Assembly (NCBI GenBank): GCA_948144175.1
Contig: CANXME010002430.1
Span: 62,001-126,000 of the forward strand
DNA: 64,000 nucleotides
Origin: Closterium sp. NIES-65
Taxonomy: Eukaryota > Streptophyta > Zygnematophyceae > Desmidiales > Closteriaceae
Direction: 5' to 3'
A program made the translations under genes and the position numbers. Shown piece after piece: positions 49,167 through 60,610 of the stretch; within the stretch, counting starts at the first letter, position 1, and every line of letters begins with the position of its first letter. A model generated the notes under the pieces. It saw only the letters and a program-made list of their open reading frames with translations, did not search any database and was not told the DNA's origin.

Positions 49167-50812
49167 TTACATGGAAGATAGCTGTAGCGTCTTGCCAGAT
49201 TGCCTTCCATTGACCCCGCTCCATATAATCATTCCTGCAGCCACCGCTACAATCACAGCTGCAGCAGGCCAACTCCACTGTACCCACGTCTTGAGGGCGT
49301 TTCCTGGTAGCTTCCCCAGCAGGCCCATAGCCTTGGCCACTTGCACTACTGCCGCCGCTGCTGCTACTAGCACAACAGGTGCAACCGCCTTAACAGCAGT
49401 GGGCGCAAGCTGGAACGCCCTATAGCTCTCACGTTCAGCTGCTGCTGGTTTCTGTGATGCAGCTGAAGGAGCTACAGAAGCTAGTGCAGGAGTGGTCTTT
49501 ACGGCAGCAAGCTGCGTTTCCCTGGCAGAGGCACGGACGGTTGTGGCAGGTGCGTGGTGGTGCTGATGGGTGTGGCCGGACAGAATCTCCTTGAGTGCAG
49601 ATACGGTGTTGTGAGCGGTGGTGGTTACCAGATGGGATAGCTGCTGGGCTCTGTGGTGGGGGACGGACGAACGGGGAGAGGAGCAACTGGGAAGGGTTGG
49701 GAACAGTTGGATAGGGAGGGCAGAGGGCACCAGCGGGCAGGGAGGTCGCAACTACCAGCGGTGGTGGATACAAGTGGTGGTGGTTACAAGACGAGAGGGA
49801 GGGCAGGCGGGAGGGATAAGAGCAGGGAAGGGTGAGGAGCGAGAAAAGGGGGAGGACATAGGAAGACAGTTGGAGCATGGGTTGTCGTTGTGTGGTACGG
49901 TTGTGAATTGTGTCTTTTCTAGCGTGTGCGCACTCCTCTGCTCTCGTATGTGCACATGCAACCCAGCACGTACGGTTGGAGGGGCACATGTGTGCCCACG
50001 ATCTGGTCAATCGTGTCGTTATCGATGAGACGGCAGTACGTCGTCGTGCATTCCTGCAGAAATTCCACCACGTTCCGCTCTACCTCCACGTGCCCGCCGC
50101 CCGTGCCGGCATCAGCAAACCGCAGCACCACCGTCCCGTCCGGGAGCTCTGGTGTTACGCGCGGCGAGGAATGCGGCGGGGTGGGAGAGGGCGAACAGTT
50201 GCAAGATATGCGATGCTCGGTAAGGAGAGGACAATACGCGAAAGTGATGGGATACGGGGTAAAGGAACATGGTGTTGAAGCAAAAATATGAAAGTCACTT
50301 TTCACCAAACCAGAGAAATAAACGTTTATGGCCCTTCTGGAAGAAATTTGTTTGCCTTTTCGCCGTTCTTGCACATTACGCGGCATTGCGCAGTCGATTT
50401 ATAACGGCCGGAATCTCGCGTGCTGTCTGAAATCCTTCACACATATTCGTGAAGGTCCGAAGATAGAGATAAACAGTCACAATTAGATACTTAAATAAGT
50501 TAATGACTTTCCGTTTCACGTACCTTCCACCCGGTGAAGAATCGCCGCGGGATTTGCTCTGGCCGCCTTCGCGTGACCAGTTGCTACTGCGGCTCGCACT
50601 CCACGCCGCACGTGATGATTGGTCAGCACACCCTTGCTTGGCCCACGGCACGTGCTGCGTTGCGTCAGCGCCAGCCCTTGCATAGGGTTCCGAGAAGGCC
50701 TCACGCCGGTGCTGCTAACGCGTACAGTGCTTGCAGCGGTGGTGGTGTTGTGCGGGAGAGTGGATTGAACGGCAAAGCTCGAACTGGCAGCATGACACGT
50801 GGTCGACGCCAT
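49167..50812 (-). CDS. Unrecognised protein with transit-like N-terminus and hydrophobic C-terminus
   Basis: I do not recognise this gene. Exon 1 (50812-50524) begins MASTTCHAASSSFAVQS and is rich in Ser, Thr, Ala and Arg with few acids, like a plastid transit peptide. It ends at a GTACGT donor. A second exon (from 50148) reads LPDGTVVLRFADAG and HVEVERNVVEFLQE and joins in phase. The last exon (about 49650 to 49167) reads SHLVTTTAHNTVSALKEIL, an Ala/Thr linker, then two hydrophobic stretches, APVVLVAAAAAVVQVA and WPAAAVIVAVAAGMIIW, possible membrane segments, ending TLQLSSM. The end of exon 2 and any exon between 49650 and 50050 are unresolved. A small plastid membrane protein is one reading; the function is unknown. 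Confidence 0.55.
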
Positions 50813-52043
50813 GGCGCGTCCTTATAGTTTATTCCTCCTGACAGACACACTCGCTAAAGCTGATAACCTGGAATTCTCAAGATTGCCTGCAGAGAAAATA
50901 TGTCCACAACAAGGTCTTCAAGCTAGGTTTCGGTATCGTGAAATGTCAGTGTGAATGGTAGGATATATTTCGCTGTTGCTGTCTTTCCTGACCTAATAGC
51001 CCTTGCCCAGAAAGCTCAATTGAGGACGACGTTCACATCTCGTGACGAGCAACTAATCGCGCGCGAATTGCGATTCGGCAATCTAAAATAGAATGGGGTG
51101 CTTTGGATTGATCGTTGGGCTTGAAAGAAAAATTTCCTACAATGCCCGTACATAAATATGGACTCTTGCCCTGCACTTCGCCGCCTAGCTGGCTGGTGCA
51201 CCCTTGTTTTTTGCTGTCGAGCCGCGATGGCGTGTCGAACATTTTCCCGCGCAATCCTCTCCCAACGAGCGGGAAGTTCTGCCTGGGGCTTGCGCATGTG
51301 GATTGACGTGAGTCCGAGCTGGAGTCTTAACTGCCGCTTGAAGTTTCCTGATTTGCTGATTTCTAGCCGAGCGATTTCTGGCCACGTCATACCCGTGAGA
51401 GCTGACAAGATCCTGAACATTTTCAGAAATCGGATATAGAATATTCGCTGTATACAGACAACCCATAACGATTAGAGAAAGTAAGTAGACCGACGTGAGG
51501 TAAGAGCATCATTCAGTTGAATTTAAACAGTTCATTATGAATTCATTTATACAGTCATGAAAACCATGGCCACACTGTCGTGGCCGCTCCTCATCAGTCC
51601 AATAGCGCGGATTGAATGAGATACATCAATGTCGCCCCTCGAAACCTGAATCCCCTCACTGATGTGTCATTCTTTTGTCCCAGCTAGGTATTAGGTCGGA
51701 GTTATCGTGGCTACGAGGCATTCAGTACTGCATTTACACTTAGCTTCTCGTTCACCTTTTCTCTCAATATAGCGGTTTGTATATTTGCGGTTGGATCGAT
51801 TCTTCTAGCGTCGTCAGTCTGCTTGCCATCCATTAGTTGTCCCGTACGATATGTTTTTGCCATTAGCCCGCTTTTTCAACATCTAAGTCGTCCTTCGCGA
51901 AAGACGACAAGATCAGACACCCATAGATTCGCTTACAAGGTGGTAACATCTCTTGCATCAGCTAGCCGCTGGCGGCAGCACTCGAGCCTCGCGCAGGCGG
52001 GCGTCGCTCGCCGTCGCCGCATCGCTGGGCGACGTCGCAGGCG
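50813..52043. other. Divergent intergenic region
   Basis: About 1.2 kb between the minus-strand gene and the methyltransferase gene, presumably holding both promoters. Overlapping short frames at 51016-51466 on both strands show no recognisable motif. Confidence 0.4.
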
Positions 52044-55000
52044 ATGAATTCGGAAGGCAGCATGGAAGGATCGTCGGCGGACGACAAGACTCCGCGCGGG
52101 CGCAACGTGGCCCACGCGCGCGGGGCCAACATGGGCGGAACGTTCCCCATGCGTAGCCCGGGGAAGGCGGGGGCAGGCGGAGGGCAACAGCAGCACCAAC
52201 ACCGGGATAAGAAAGGGCATCATCATTACCACCATTCTAAACATGTGCGATTCACTGCGCTGCATTTTAGGAACCAGTCGTTTGTCAGTTGCCATCTCGT
52301 CATTTGCCATCTGGAATCTGGACCGCGAGCGGGGCTCCAGGATTCTCTCAGACCAATGGTGCAACGATGTGTTTCGTAACCGATTTTTCGTCACCTGCCT
52401 ATGCGTCTCCCTTGTGTCTGCGTCCCTAAATTAGGTTGCAATCGCTCTCTTTTCTTACACCTGCCTCAAATCCCGTCCCATCCCTTCACCACTTTCATCC
52501 CCTCCTCTCTCCCCCCCGTCCCCCACCCCCCTTCCCTTTGATTCCCCTCCCTTGCTTCCCCACTCCCACCCCTTCTCCCACACCCCTCTGTACCTCTCCC
52601 AGAATCTAGGCACGCTGCAGAAGCTGCTACCGTGGGTAACCATTGGGTTACTCTCCCTTATCGTCTTTTCACTTGCTTCCCTACCCCTCCTCTCGATTCC
52701 CCTTTGGCCCCGTTCCCCCTGCGCTCTCCATCCAAACCACCCAGAATCTAGGCACGCTGCAGAAGCTGCTACCTTGGATAACCATCGGGTTACTCTCCCT
52801 CATCGCCCTCGTCCTGCTGGGCTCCGCACTTTTCCCAGGGTAATTTCCCCTCCTCGTTGGGCACTTGCAATGTTTACCGTCATGCGATGCTTTTCTCCAC
52901 GCATTGTTTCCCTCCCCAGCACTCAACTCTGCAACCCCAATTCCCCATGCCATTTCCCGGATATCCCTGATTCCCTGTGCCACCGCCCCACAAGGGTTTG
53001 ATGCTTGTAACCCGGATTTTTGCCTGCTTCTTTCCCCTATTTTTCCCACCCACCTCATCCCCCTCCCACCCCAGCTACATCTTCATGTGTCCCGAGACCA
53101 TCAAGCCATTACCAGAGCACCGTGGGAATCTCAAGAGCAACTCAGCCCAGGGCTTGACTGCTTCCACTCTCCCTCTCCCACCCCTCCCGCCTCCCCCTCC
53201 TCCCCCAGTTACATCTTCATGTGTCCAGAGACCATTAAGCGGTTACCAGAGCACTGTGTGAAGCTCGAGAGTGACCCCGTGCAGCACGACTGGGTCTCCG
53301 CCGTCCTCCCCTTTGACTGCCTGCAAGCTCCCCAGTCCTCCCCCGTCATCGCCCACCGAGTAGACGACGTCAAGTATGACTTCTTCCTGTCTCTGCTGGA
53401 CTTCCCAATTTCTCCCCTTCCCTTTCCCCCCCTCTCTTCCTTCCCCCCTCCCTCCCCCTCCCCCCTTCCGCTCCCCCCTCCCCCGCACCCCCCCGCACCC
53501 CCCCACAGCTACATCTTCATGTGTCCAGAGACCATTAAGCGGTTACCAGAGCACTGTGTGAAGCTCGAGAGCGACCCCGTGCAGCACGACTGGGTCTCCG
53601 CCGTCCTCCCCTTTGACTGCTTCCAAGCGCCCCAGTCCTCCCCTGTCATCGCCCACCGGGTGGACGACGTCAAGTATGACTTCTTTTTATCGTTGCTGGA
53701 CTTTGGAACGAGGAGACGGCCGAATAGGAATATGGTTCGGCTGATGGAGGACCGGCCGTTCCTGAAGCCGGAGCTCGCTGTGGCCATGCAGGTACGGAGG
53801 GGTTCGGGAATGCGGGTATGGGGAGGGGTTTGGGAATGCGGGTATGGGGAGGGGTTTGGGAATGCGGGTATGGGAAGGTTTGGAAGGGTACGGAGAGGTT
53901 TGGCAATGCAGGGATGGAGAGATTTGGCCATGAAGCTATGAAAAAATATATTGATCTTGGCAAGTGGACTGCTGTTTGAGGAGATGTTGCGTGGCTTTCT
54001 CTTTATAAGAAAGTGCAGCTTGCCTAGTGTGCGACCCTAGGCTCCCTCCCTTCGTCCCCTTTCACCGCAATATCCCCGTCCCCACCATCCACCTCTCTTC
54101 CCCCCCTTCTTCAGTCGGTACTCGAAATGCTTATTGAGGCCAAGGCCGTTCGCCCCGACTCCCTAGTCATTGACGCGGGGGCGGGCATAGGGGGAGCAGC
54201 CTTTGCAGCAGCAGCTATGGGTGTGCGCGTGTTGGCGCTCGACCCTGTGCTGGCAAACGTGCTCAAGATGTGCGACGCGGTGCATTTGAACCGTGTGTCG
54301 AAGCGCGTGAAACTTCACCTGGCTGCTGTCTCGGACAGCGTGGGCAACATCACCATTCACAATGTAAGTTTGTGAACCCGCACCGACATGATCATAAGGT
54401 AAGGTTTGGGCGTGCGCATGTTGGCGCTAGACCCTGTTCTGGCGAACGTGCTCAACATGTGTGATGCGGTGCATTTGAACCGTGTGGCAAAGAGAATGAA
54501 GCTGCACCTTGCTGCTGTCTTGGACAGTGTGGGCAACATCACGATGCACAATGTGAGTATCTGAGCCAGCATGAGTACTCACAAAGGGATTAAGCCTCTG
54601 ATGCGCAGGGCTCGACCCTGTGCTGGCCAACGTGCTCAAGTGCATTCGATTTTACCTTGCTGCTGTTCAGATACTACAGGCAGCAAAACCATCCACAACG
54701 TGAGTCTGTGAACCAAACAGCACCATTCGTAACACTAGTCTGTTGATGAGATTCAACCTGTGCCGGCTAATGATGCGGAGGTGGTGTCGGCCTAAAAGTC
54801 ACCCAAAAGTCTCACATCTTGCGGGAGATGTGTGACTTTGGGTTGACTCCAACGCCACCTACCCTGCACCACCCCTCCCTTTCCGTTGCCCCTCCCACCC
54901 AACCATAATCAGGTCATATCCAACCATGATCAGATCGTACACAGTGTTGTGTTAGCAGCAGTGCCCCATCTTCCTTGTTCCTTGCATCTTCCATCACAGA

Positions 55001-55435
55001 CATCTCTCGCCCACCTGTTCCCCCATCATCCCTCCCCACCCACCCACACACTGTCAGATCCTATCCAATCTTGAGCACAGTGCAGTGACAGCAGCAGTGC
55101 TTACCCTCGCATCAAAAGATGCCCCTGTCATTCCCACCACAGTGGAATCCCTCCCTATAGACTCCCTCGTTTTACCAGACCAGCATGTAGCTGTACTGAA
55201 GGTGACTGTACAGGGATGGGAGCTGCATGCATTTAGGGGTGCTGCTGGGTTGCTCAGCCGCCCGCCAAAGGAGGCACCGTTTGTCCTTTATGAAGAAGAC
55301 AGGATGTTGTTGCGGGCAGGGAACACGACGCCGGCTGCTGTGAGGGGGTTTCTGGCGGGGTATGGCTATAGTGAGTGTGACCAAGCACATGGGCTTGTGC
55401 ACTGTAGGAAAAAGGGTTCTTTGCTAGACGCATAA
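52044..55435 (+). CDS. Membrane-anchored FkbM-type methyltransferase
   Basis: Likely S-adenosylmethionine-dependent methyltransferase anchored in an endomembrane. Exon 1 (52044 to about 52240) codes a Gly- and His-rich tail from MNSEGSMEGSSAD. A membrane exon (52745-52839) reads LPWITIGLLSLIALVLLGSAL. Further exons: 53509-53791 (YIFMCPETIKRLPEHC, HDWVSAVLPFDCFQAPQSS, DRPFLKPELAVAMQ), 54115-54363 (VIDAGAGIGGAAFAAAAMG, the SAM-binding glycine loop, then ALDPVLANVLKMC), and about 55090-55435 (VAVLKVTVQGWELHAFRGA, APFVLYEED), which matches the FkbM C-terminus. The target is unknown; plant FkbM-like proteins can act on sugars or small molecules. Extra copies of three of its exons lie in the introns. 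Exon 1 and last-exon boundaries are approximate. Confidence 0.75.
52603..52668 (+). pseudogene. Extra copy of the methyltransferase membrane exon
   Basis: Follows CTCCCAG and reads NLGTLQKLLPWVTIGLLSLI, near-identical to the exon at 52745, then departs into intron-like sequence without the end of the exon. Confidence 0.75.
53075..53165 (+). pseudogene. Extra copy 1 of the YIFMCPETIK exon (truncated)
   Basis: After a CCCAG acceptor it reads YIFMCPETIKPLPEH and then loses similarity. First of three copies. Confidence 0.75.
53209..53403 (+). pseudogene. Extra copy 2 of the YIFMCPETIK exon
   Basis: Long second copy: YIFMCPETIKRLPEHC through VDDVKYDFFLSLLDF, nearly identical to 53509-53703. It passes into a C/T-rich tract with no donor, while the third copy continues into the rest of the exon. 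Confidence 0.8.
53797..53880 (+). repeat. 26-bp minisatellite in a methyltransferase intron
   Basis: About three copies of GGAGGGGTTTGGGAATGCGGG followed by TATGG, just after the donor at 53792. Confidence 0.7.
54407..54552 (+). pseudogene. Extra copy 2 of the SAM-binding exon end
   Basis: Reads GVRMLALDPVLANVLNMCD through VGNITMHN, a copy of 54211-54363, and is followed by a GTGAGT donor. It lacks the glycine-loop half. Splicing to it from the real exon would repeat the segment. Confidence 0.8.
54608..54699 (+). pseudogene. Extra copy 3 of the SAM-binding exon end (decayed)
   Basis: Reads LDPVLANVLK and then a gapped remnant up to CACAAC before GTGAGT. The most decayed of the three copies. 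Confidence 0.7.
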
Positions 55436-57439
55436 AGTACAAATGTGGTTAATACTGTGTATTGTAGCCAGTAATTGGTTTGGGTGACAACTGCTGTTTT
55501 TAGGAGGTGCCATACTGTATATGAATACACTTACCAATATTATCGGTACTTTTCTGGGTGTGTGCTCCATGTACCAGAATGTGGACTGGAGCAGTAGCAT
55601 ACTCTAACAAACATTCCAGGTTTCAGCTGTAGTTTTGGGGTGATTCCAGATATGTCCAGCCTACAGGGTCTTGTGGGTGTTCGTGAGCTTTTATGTTGCC
55701 ATCGTCCCAGCGTGGGGGTCGTGTGAGGTTCTGGATATGTGTTGATGGGCTCGTAACTCGTTTATCTCATCTAGTTGTTTTTCCAGCAAATGCGCATGGT
55801 TTGTCATATTAATTCAAGGAGGTCCAACCTTCGTTCTAACGAGTATAGTTGACTCGTCTCATCCTCCTTCCTACACTGTTGACAGAGGCTGTCAGTACCC
55901 ACCACCCTTGCTCGTTCCAACAAACACGAAGGCTGTACTTTTGGCAAAGCCGTTACCGACGAGCTAGGCCTGCCCTCAGGTTTGTTGGTGGTGGTGAGAT
56001 TCACCTGAGATGTTTCTGCTGCCCGACAATGACTTCAAGGAAGGGCTCTCCTCGAATCTTTCAGGGTCAGATGTTTTGAAACCGTCGCTCCAATACTTCT
56101 GCAATTCCTTATCATCCCATTGGTCTCCAACGACTGTCTGTTATTTCGCTCGCTGCAAACAGCTCCCTCGAGCTTCTGTCAGGGCAGGGGGGGATGCTTG
56201 GGTTGCATTGCGGTTGGAAACTACGTTTGAATCCCGCCCAGAAGCAACCAGCAAAATCGACATTGTCCGCTTTGGCATGACGCAATCCGCCAATCTAATC
56301 ATGGTCAATAAACGCCAGTGTGCCATCCCCCGTCAACAGTTGCTATCTGTCAACACGTTACGTCGCGACAGTGACCAACGTCCACTCTCAACGACTCACG
56401 ACAGATTGCCAGCTGGAGTGCAGTGAAAGCAACCAGCTCAGTATGGTAACCAGCTTTGGCTTTTTTAACAACCATTAGCAAGGCCGCTATTCTTGTTGCA
56501 AGGCTACCCTATCGACAAGCACAAGCACCAGAAGCAGAAATTGAGTGATCGATTATAAGGGTGTGTAAATTGTTACGACCAAACGCTATGGTCGATTATT
56601 TGGGCGTTTCTGGCGTTGTCCGCATGTTGTTTCACAGGGTCCGAGCACACATGTGGTTTCACAGCACAAACGTCGTTGCGGATTTTCGGCCACATCGACC
56701 CCATACGAAAAGCATACGGGAATCCATCCCCATAAATTCTCCATTGTTCGGCAAAAACAACGACGAACGGCCTTTGACAGAGCCGACCTCAACAAAATCA
56801 CGAGGTATGATCGCCTGAATTGTCTATCTTCCTCACGTGCTTGGGCATCAGCAATCACAATAACAGCAGAAAGGATAACCGGGGTTTGAACTGACCTGAC
56901 CACGCTTCGGTCTTATCAGAATTTATGGCTCGAGTCAGCAGCGCTGCTCCTCCAATTTCCCGCTCCGCATGCAAGCAGAGCTGTGCCGCAAATTCCTCCC
57001 CCTCCTAAGCATTTTCCCCACGCCGCAAATCTTCGGCATTTTCCACCTCAAAATCCCTCCACCGCGATTTTCACCTGGAAAAAATCCTCCGCATCGCACT
57101 CACCACCCTTGGATCCGCATTTTCCCCACTGCACTTCACCCGCCACTTCCATCCTTCCGTTACGTCTTTATGTCCTTGTGGCATTCCCTGCCAACACACA
57201 TTCGATGGTCGTTTTCGCCTCTGTATACACATGACTCTGACGGCGACAACCTTACGCGTGAATTTTGTTTTTGCGATCGAGATAGCTCAATCACAGTAAC
57301 GACGCGTGATTTCGTTCTTCCATTGCAGTGATTCCAGGCTTAGGAATTTGGAAGCCACGGCTTCTAACAAAATCGTTTTTTTCTCGAAGCCGACACTGGA
57401 GCACGATTGCGAGTTGGGCCAAAGAACAGAGGTATTGTC
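55436..57439. other. Intergenic, no gene recognised
   Basis: About 2 kb. Frames of up to 138 codons occur (for example 56010-56426) but overlap others on both strands, have no family motif and do not extend across plausible splice sites. Confidence 0.4.
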
Positions 57440-59731
57440 ATGGCGCGGCCAAACGATCCGAGACATCAATTCGCGCATTTCGGAATCGGCGAGCTGCTTT
57501 CGCGAATGTCAGAAAACGTTACAGAAAGTGACGCGGGCGCATCCGCCGCGCTCGCCTCCTCCGGGGCCGCGAGGCGCATCGCGGTGCGGCTGCTCATCGG
57601 AGCCGGCGGAAGCGGCAATCTTGGAGGAAAGTTGAGCGGAAGCGGCGGAAGCGGAAACTTCGCAGCACTTTCCGGTCCCGTAGGGGCAACTAGTGGGGTT
57701 ACCAGCATTGCCAACAGCAGGCGTGGCGAAAGATCCATCGCTAGCGAAACCCCCGCCGCGGGCGGCGGAAGCCCAGACAGCCTCGCGGGATGGGTATCGA
57801 GTCCAAAAGATCCCCGCAGGAGACTTTCGCAGAAGTCTGTTTCTGAGAGCTCGGAGCGCGGCGCGTCTTCCGGGAAGAATGGAAGGAGAGGCCAGGCGAG
57901 CGCGTGGGAACAATGCGACGACCTGATGGTTGATTGGCTGGGCTCCGTGGAGGAATGTGGATCCTCGGACGAAGCTGGCGGAGCGGCTGGGGGCGCTGCG
58001 CAAGTCGCCGCTCCGCGGCGTGGCGCGCAGAGCGCGCAGGAAGAGGGCCGAGCGGGAGCCCGCGGGGCTCCGGGGGTGCAGGACGAGCGCGAGAGGCAGC
58101 GGGAGCGGAGCGGGTTGGACCGGCGGAACTTATTATCCATCCCTCGCGTCTGCTCCGATGAGATCGCGCCGCGCCACCTTTCTCGCACGAACAGCTGTAT
58201 CGATCATCCGCGGCCGGTCACGGCGCAGCGGGAGAAGCCGCGCAGCAGTTTTGACGGAGAGCGGGAGCGCGAGAGGGAGGCGGAGCGGGAGGAGAGGGGG
58301 CGAGTGAAGGGCGGAACGCGCAGAGGGGGAAGCGCAGCGGCGAACGCGAAGGGGGAGAGCGGAAATTTGTCGCGAACGTCCAGCTGTATGTCGGTTGGCG
58401 GCGACGAAGTTCGGCGACTGGAGAACGAAATCGCGGTCTTGCGGCGGCAGCTGGTAACTGTCGGCCAAGCCAAGACCGCCTTTGGCAATGCCGGTTCGGC
58501 AAGTGGCTCGGGCCAAGCCAGACCGTGCCAGCATTCCGGGCCTCAGGCCGAGGCTCGGTCACCAGAATGGCAGAGCATCGCGATGGAGGTGGTGGAACTA
58601 AGGGGTCAGCTGGACGAGTTGTCCGAAGCTAACGGACGCTTAACGGAGCTGCTTGAAAGGAGGACGCAGGAGCTGGTCGCGACAAAAGAGGAGCTGATAA
58701 CGGCCAAGGAGGAGCGCGACGCGCTGGCCAAAGAAATGGAGGCGCTGCTCGAGTCCCTGTCAGCATCGCCGCCTGCTGACGTGGCAAATACAGGCATGAG
58801 CGCCTTGCAGCAGCAACAGCAGCAGCAGAGGGTGCAGCAGGCGGAAGAGGAGGCACGGCAGCTGCAGGTACTACTCGAAACGGCCATGGCGGAGAGAGAC
58901 ATGGCTGTGCGCCTTGCTGCCGCCACAGGGAGACTCCCTGCGGGGCTCATTCCATCTACCAGCGTTGGCAGCATCGCCCGTTCATCCAGTGAAGAGCCGT
59001 CGCCTCGGCTGCGTTTCACTCCCCTGGACGTCCGCTTCCGCACGTCAACCCTCAACTCCCGCTCCAACTCCCCCTCGCCGGCTACTTCCTCCTCCCCCAT
59101 GCTCCCCTTTTCCCCTTCCATGAACTCCTACTCTCCCTCCGCCTCATTCTCGCCTTCTGCCGCCTCCTTCTCGCCCTCCTCTTTCTCCCCCTCCAGCTCT
59201 CTTACAAACTCCCCCTCATGTCTGTCTCCCGCCAGCCGCCCGAGTGCGTACACACCATCGCCGTTCCGCTCACACAGCGAATCCAGTTCGGGCAACCGTG
59301 TTGACACCATAGCCAAGTCGTGGCTTGGCGCCGAGCCTGCAGGGCAGCCTCGGCACGGGATGATGAGGAGCTCGAGTCGGGGCCTGGTGACATCAGCCAT
59401 ACCAAGGATGGACCCTGGTAGTCCCTCTGTTAATGCTGGATGGAGGGGAGCGGCGAGCGGGGAGGTGCATGTGGGGAAGGGGCACCTGAGGCGGACTTCA
59501 ACTGCAGGAGGTGCCATTGAGGCAAGGCGTGTGTGGGAATCGCGATCGCCCATTTCGATGAGCCGACCCGGAAGTGCCGATATAGGTGCGCTGCAACAAG
59601 GGGCGGAGCATGCTGTGGGGAGCAAGGCTGCGGATAAAGGGGCGAAGAAAGGGGGACTGAAAGGCATACTTTCACGCAAGTCTAAGCAAGTGAGATGGTC
59701 GTATGACTTCGACCAGGAAGGCGGTTTGTGA
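57440..59731 (+). CDS. Intronless 763-residue coiled-coil, Ser-rich protein of unknown function
   Basis: Single frame from ATG 57440 (MARPNDPRHQFAHFG) to TGA 59731. Residues 1-180 are Gly/Ser/Ala rich with LLSRMSENVTES near the start. Residues 180-320 are Arg/Glu/Gly rich. Residues about 325-345 (VRRLENEIAVLRRQLV) and 385-455 (VVELRGQLDELSEANGRL, then ELVATKEEL and KEERDALAKEMEALL) form heptad coiled coils. A Gln run and another Ala/Glu helix follow. Residues 520-610 are Ser/Pro rich (SPSAASFSPSSFSPSSS), likely disordered and phosphorylated. The C-terminus is basic (GGLKGILSRKSKQVRW, then SYDFDQ). AATAAA overlaps the stop. I do not recognise the family; a cytoskeletal or scaffold role is only a guess. 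Confidence 0.7.
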   Translation: MARPNDPRHQFAHFGIGELLSRMSENVTESDAGASAALASSGAARRIAVRLLIGAGGSGNLGGKLSGSGGSGNFAALSGPVGATSGVTSIANSRRGERSIASETPAAGGGSPDSLAGWVSSPKDPRRRLSQKSVSESSERGASSGKNGRRGQASAWEQCDDLMVDWLGSVEECGSSDEAGGAAGGAAQVAAPRRGAQSAQEEGRAGARGAPGVQDERERQRERSGLDRRNLLSIPRVCSDEIAPRHLSRTNSCIDHPRPVTAQREKPRSSFDGEREREREAEREERGRVKGGTRRGGSAAANAKGESGNLSRTSSCMSVGGDEVRRLENEIAVLRRQLVTVGQAKTAFGNAGSASGSGQARPCQHSGPQAEARSPEWQSIAMEVVELRGQLDELSEANGRLTELLERRTQELVATKEELITAKEERDALAKEMEALLESLSASPPADVANTGMSALQQQQQQQRVQQAEEEARQLQVLLETAMAERDMAVRLAAATGRLPAGLIPSTSVGSIARSSSEEPSPRLRFTPLDVRFRTSTLNSRSNSPSPATSSSPMLPFSPSMNSYSPSASFSPSAASFSPSSFSPSSSLTNSPSCLSPASRPSAYTPSPFRSHSESSSGNRVDTIAKSWLGAEPAGQPRHGMMRSSSRGLVTSAIPRMDPGSPSVNAGWRGAASGEVHVGKGHLRRTSTAGGAIEARRVWESRSPISMSRPGSADIGALQQGAEHAVGSKAADKGAKKGGLKGILSRKSKQVRWSYDFDQEGGL

Positions 59732-60610
59732 ATAAAAGCTCAGGAAGCGTGACAAAGGTCATGGTTCCTATACCTTTTTGGCAGCTGCACACAAGAGATG
59801 CAGCTGCTTTGATATCCTGACTCCTGTACCATATATTCGTTTGTTTGTTTACTGATGATTTCATTAATTTGTTTTTACACTGTTTCTATACATGCTGTGG
59901 ACGAAGACTTGTTGATGCGTGTATCCAAAGGCAATTCCCCTATAGCGAACACTCTACACGGTTCTCTCCATTTTCGACCTCCAACGAAATCGCAAGGGGG
60001 AAATCAAGCGGTCAGGCCAGCATCACTGACGTGTCAACTTCTCGCGCAGACGTCACATCCTAGTCAGGCCATGCTGGATCCAAGCTTCCCCTAAAACAAA
60101 GCGCTTCGGAGGAAGAGGTCAAACTTCGAGGTTAACTAGAGAATTTACTCCTTCGTTTGAACTTCGCGAACCAGCCTCGTGTAACTTGTTTCCTTTGTGC
60201 AGCAATATTCGCGAATTCCCAAGCAAGGCAGTGCACCATTGTATCCCCATTTGCGATCTTCTCGCCCAACATCCTCAACTTTTCGCCCGTCAGTTGATTC
60301 TTGTAGCATGCATCTGGGCAACAATCCCCACGATGAGACCAAAAGCTCCGCGCTGGGCATCTGTATCCGCAGTATTACATTCCGTCTCGTTCCCTCCGCC
60401 TCCCTCGCTTCGTCTGACCCGCTTCGCCTGCTCAACCGTTTCGCATGCGCCAGTGGTTGCGCTGCGCTTGCGAGTCACTTGGAGTTGCCAGATTCTCACA
60501 GATTCTTCGCGCGGGTCACCATTGAGAAAATTCGCAAAATTTGTTACAGGCGACGCGTGCGAAGTCATTCGCAGCTACCAGACCGATAAGCGCTAGGCTT
60601 CCAGTGCGCC
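59732..60610. other. Intergenic region upstream of mccA
   Basis: About 0.9 kb, likely the 3' flank of the coiled-coil gene and the mccA promoter. No gene or clear TATA box recognised. Confidence 0.4.

Noticed and set aside
51016..51466. Protein-coding gene in the divergent spacer
   Set aside because: Three overlapping frames on both strands, no motif, no splice support.
56010..56426. 138-codon plus-strand frame
   Set aside because: No recognisable family, overlaps a minus frame, no codon or splice evidence.
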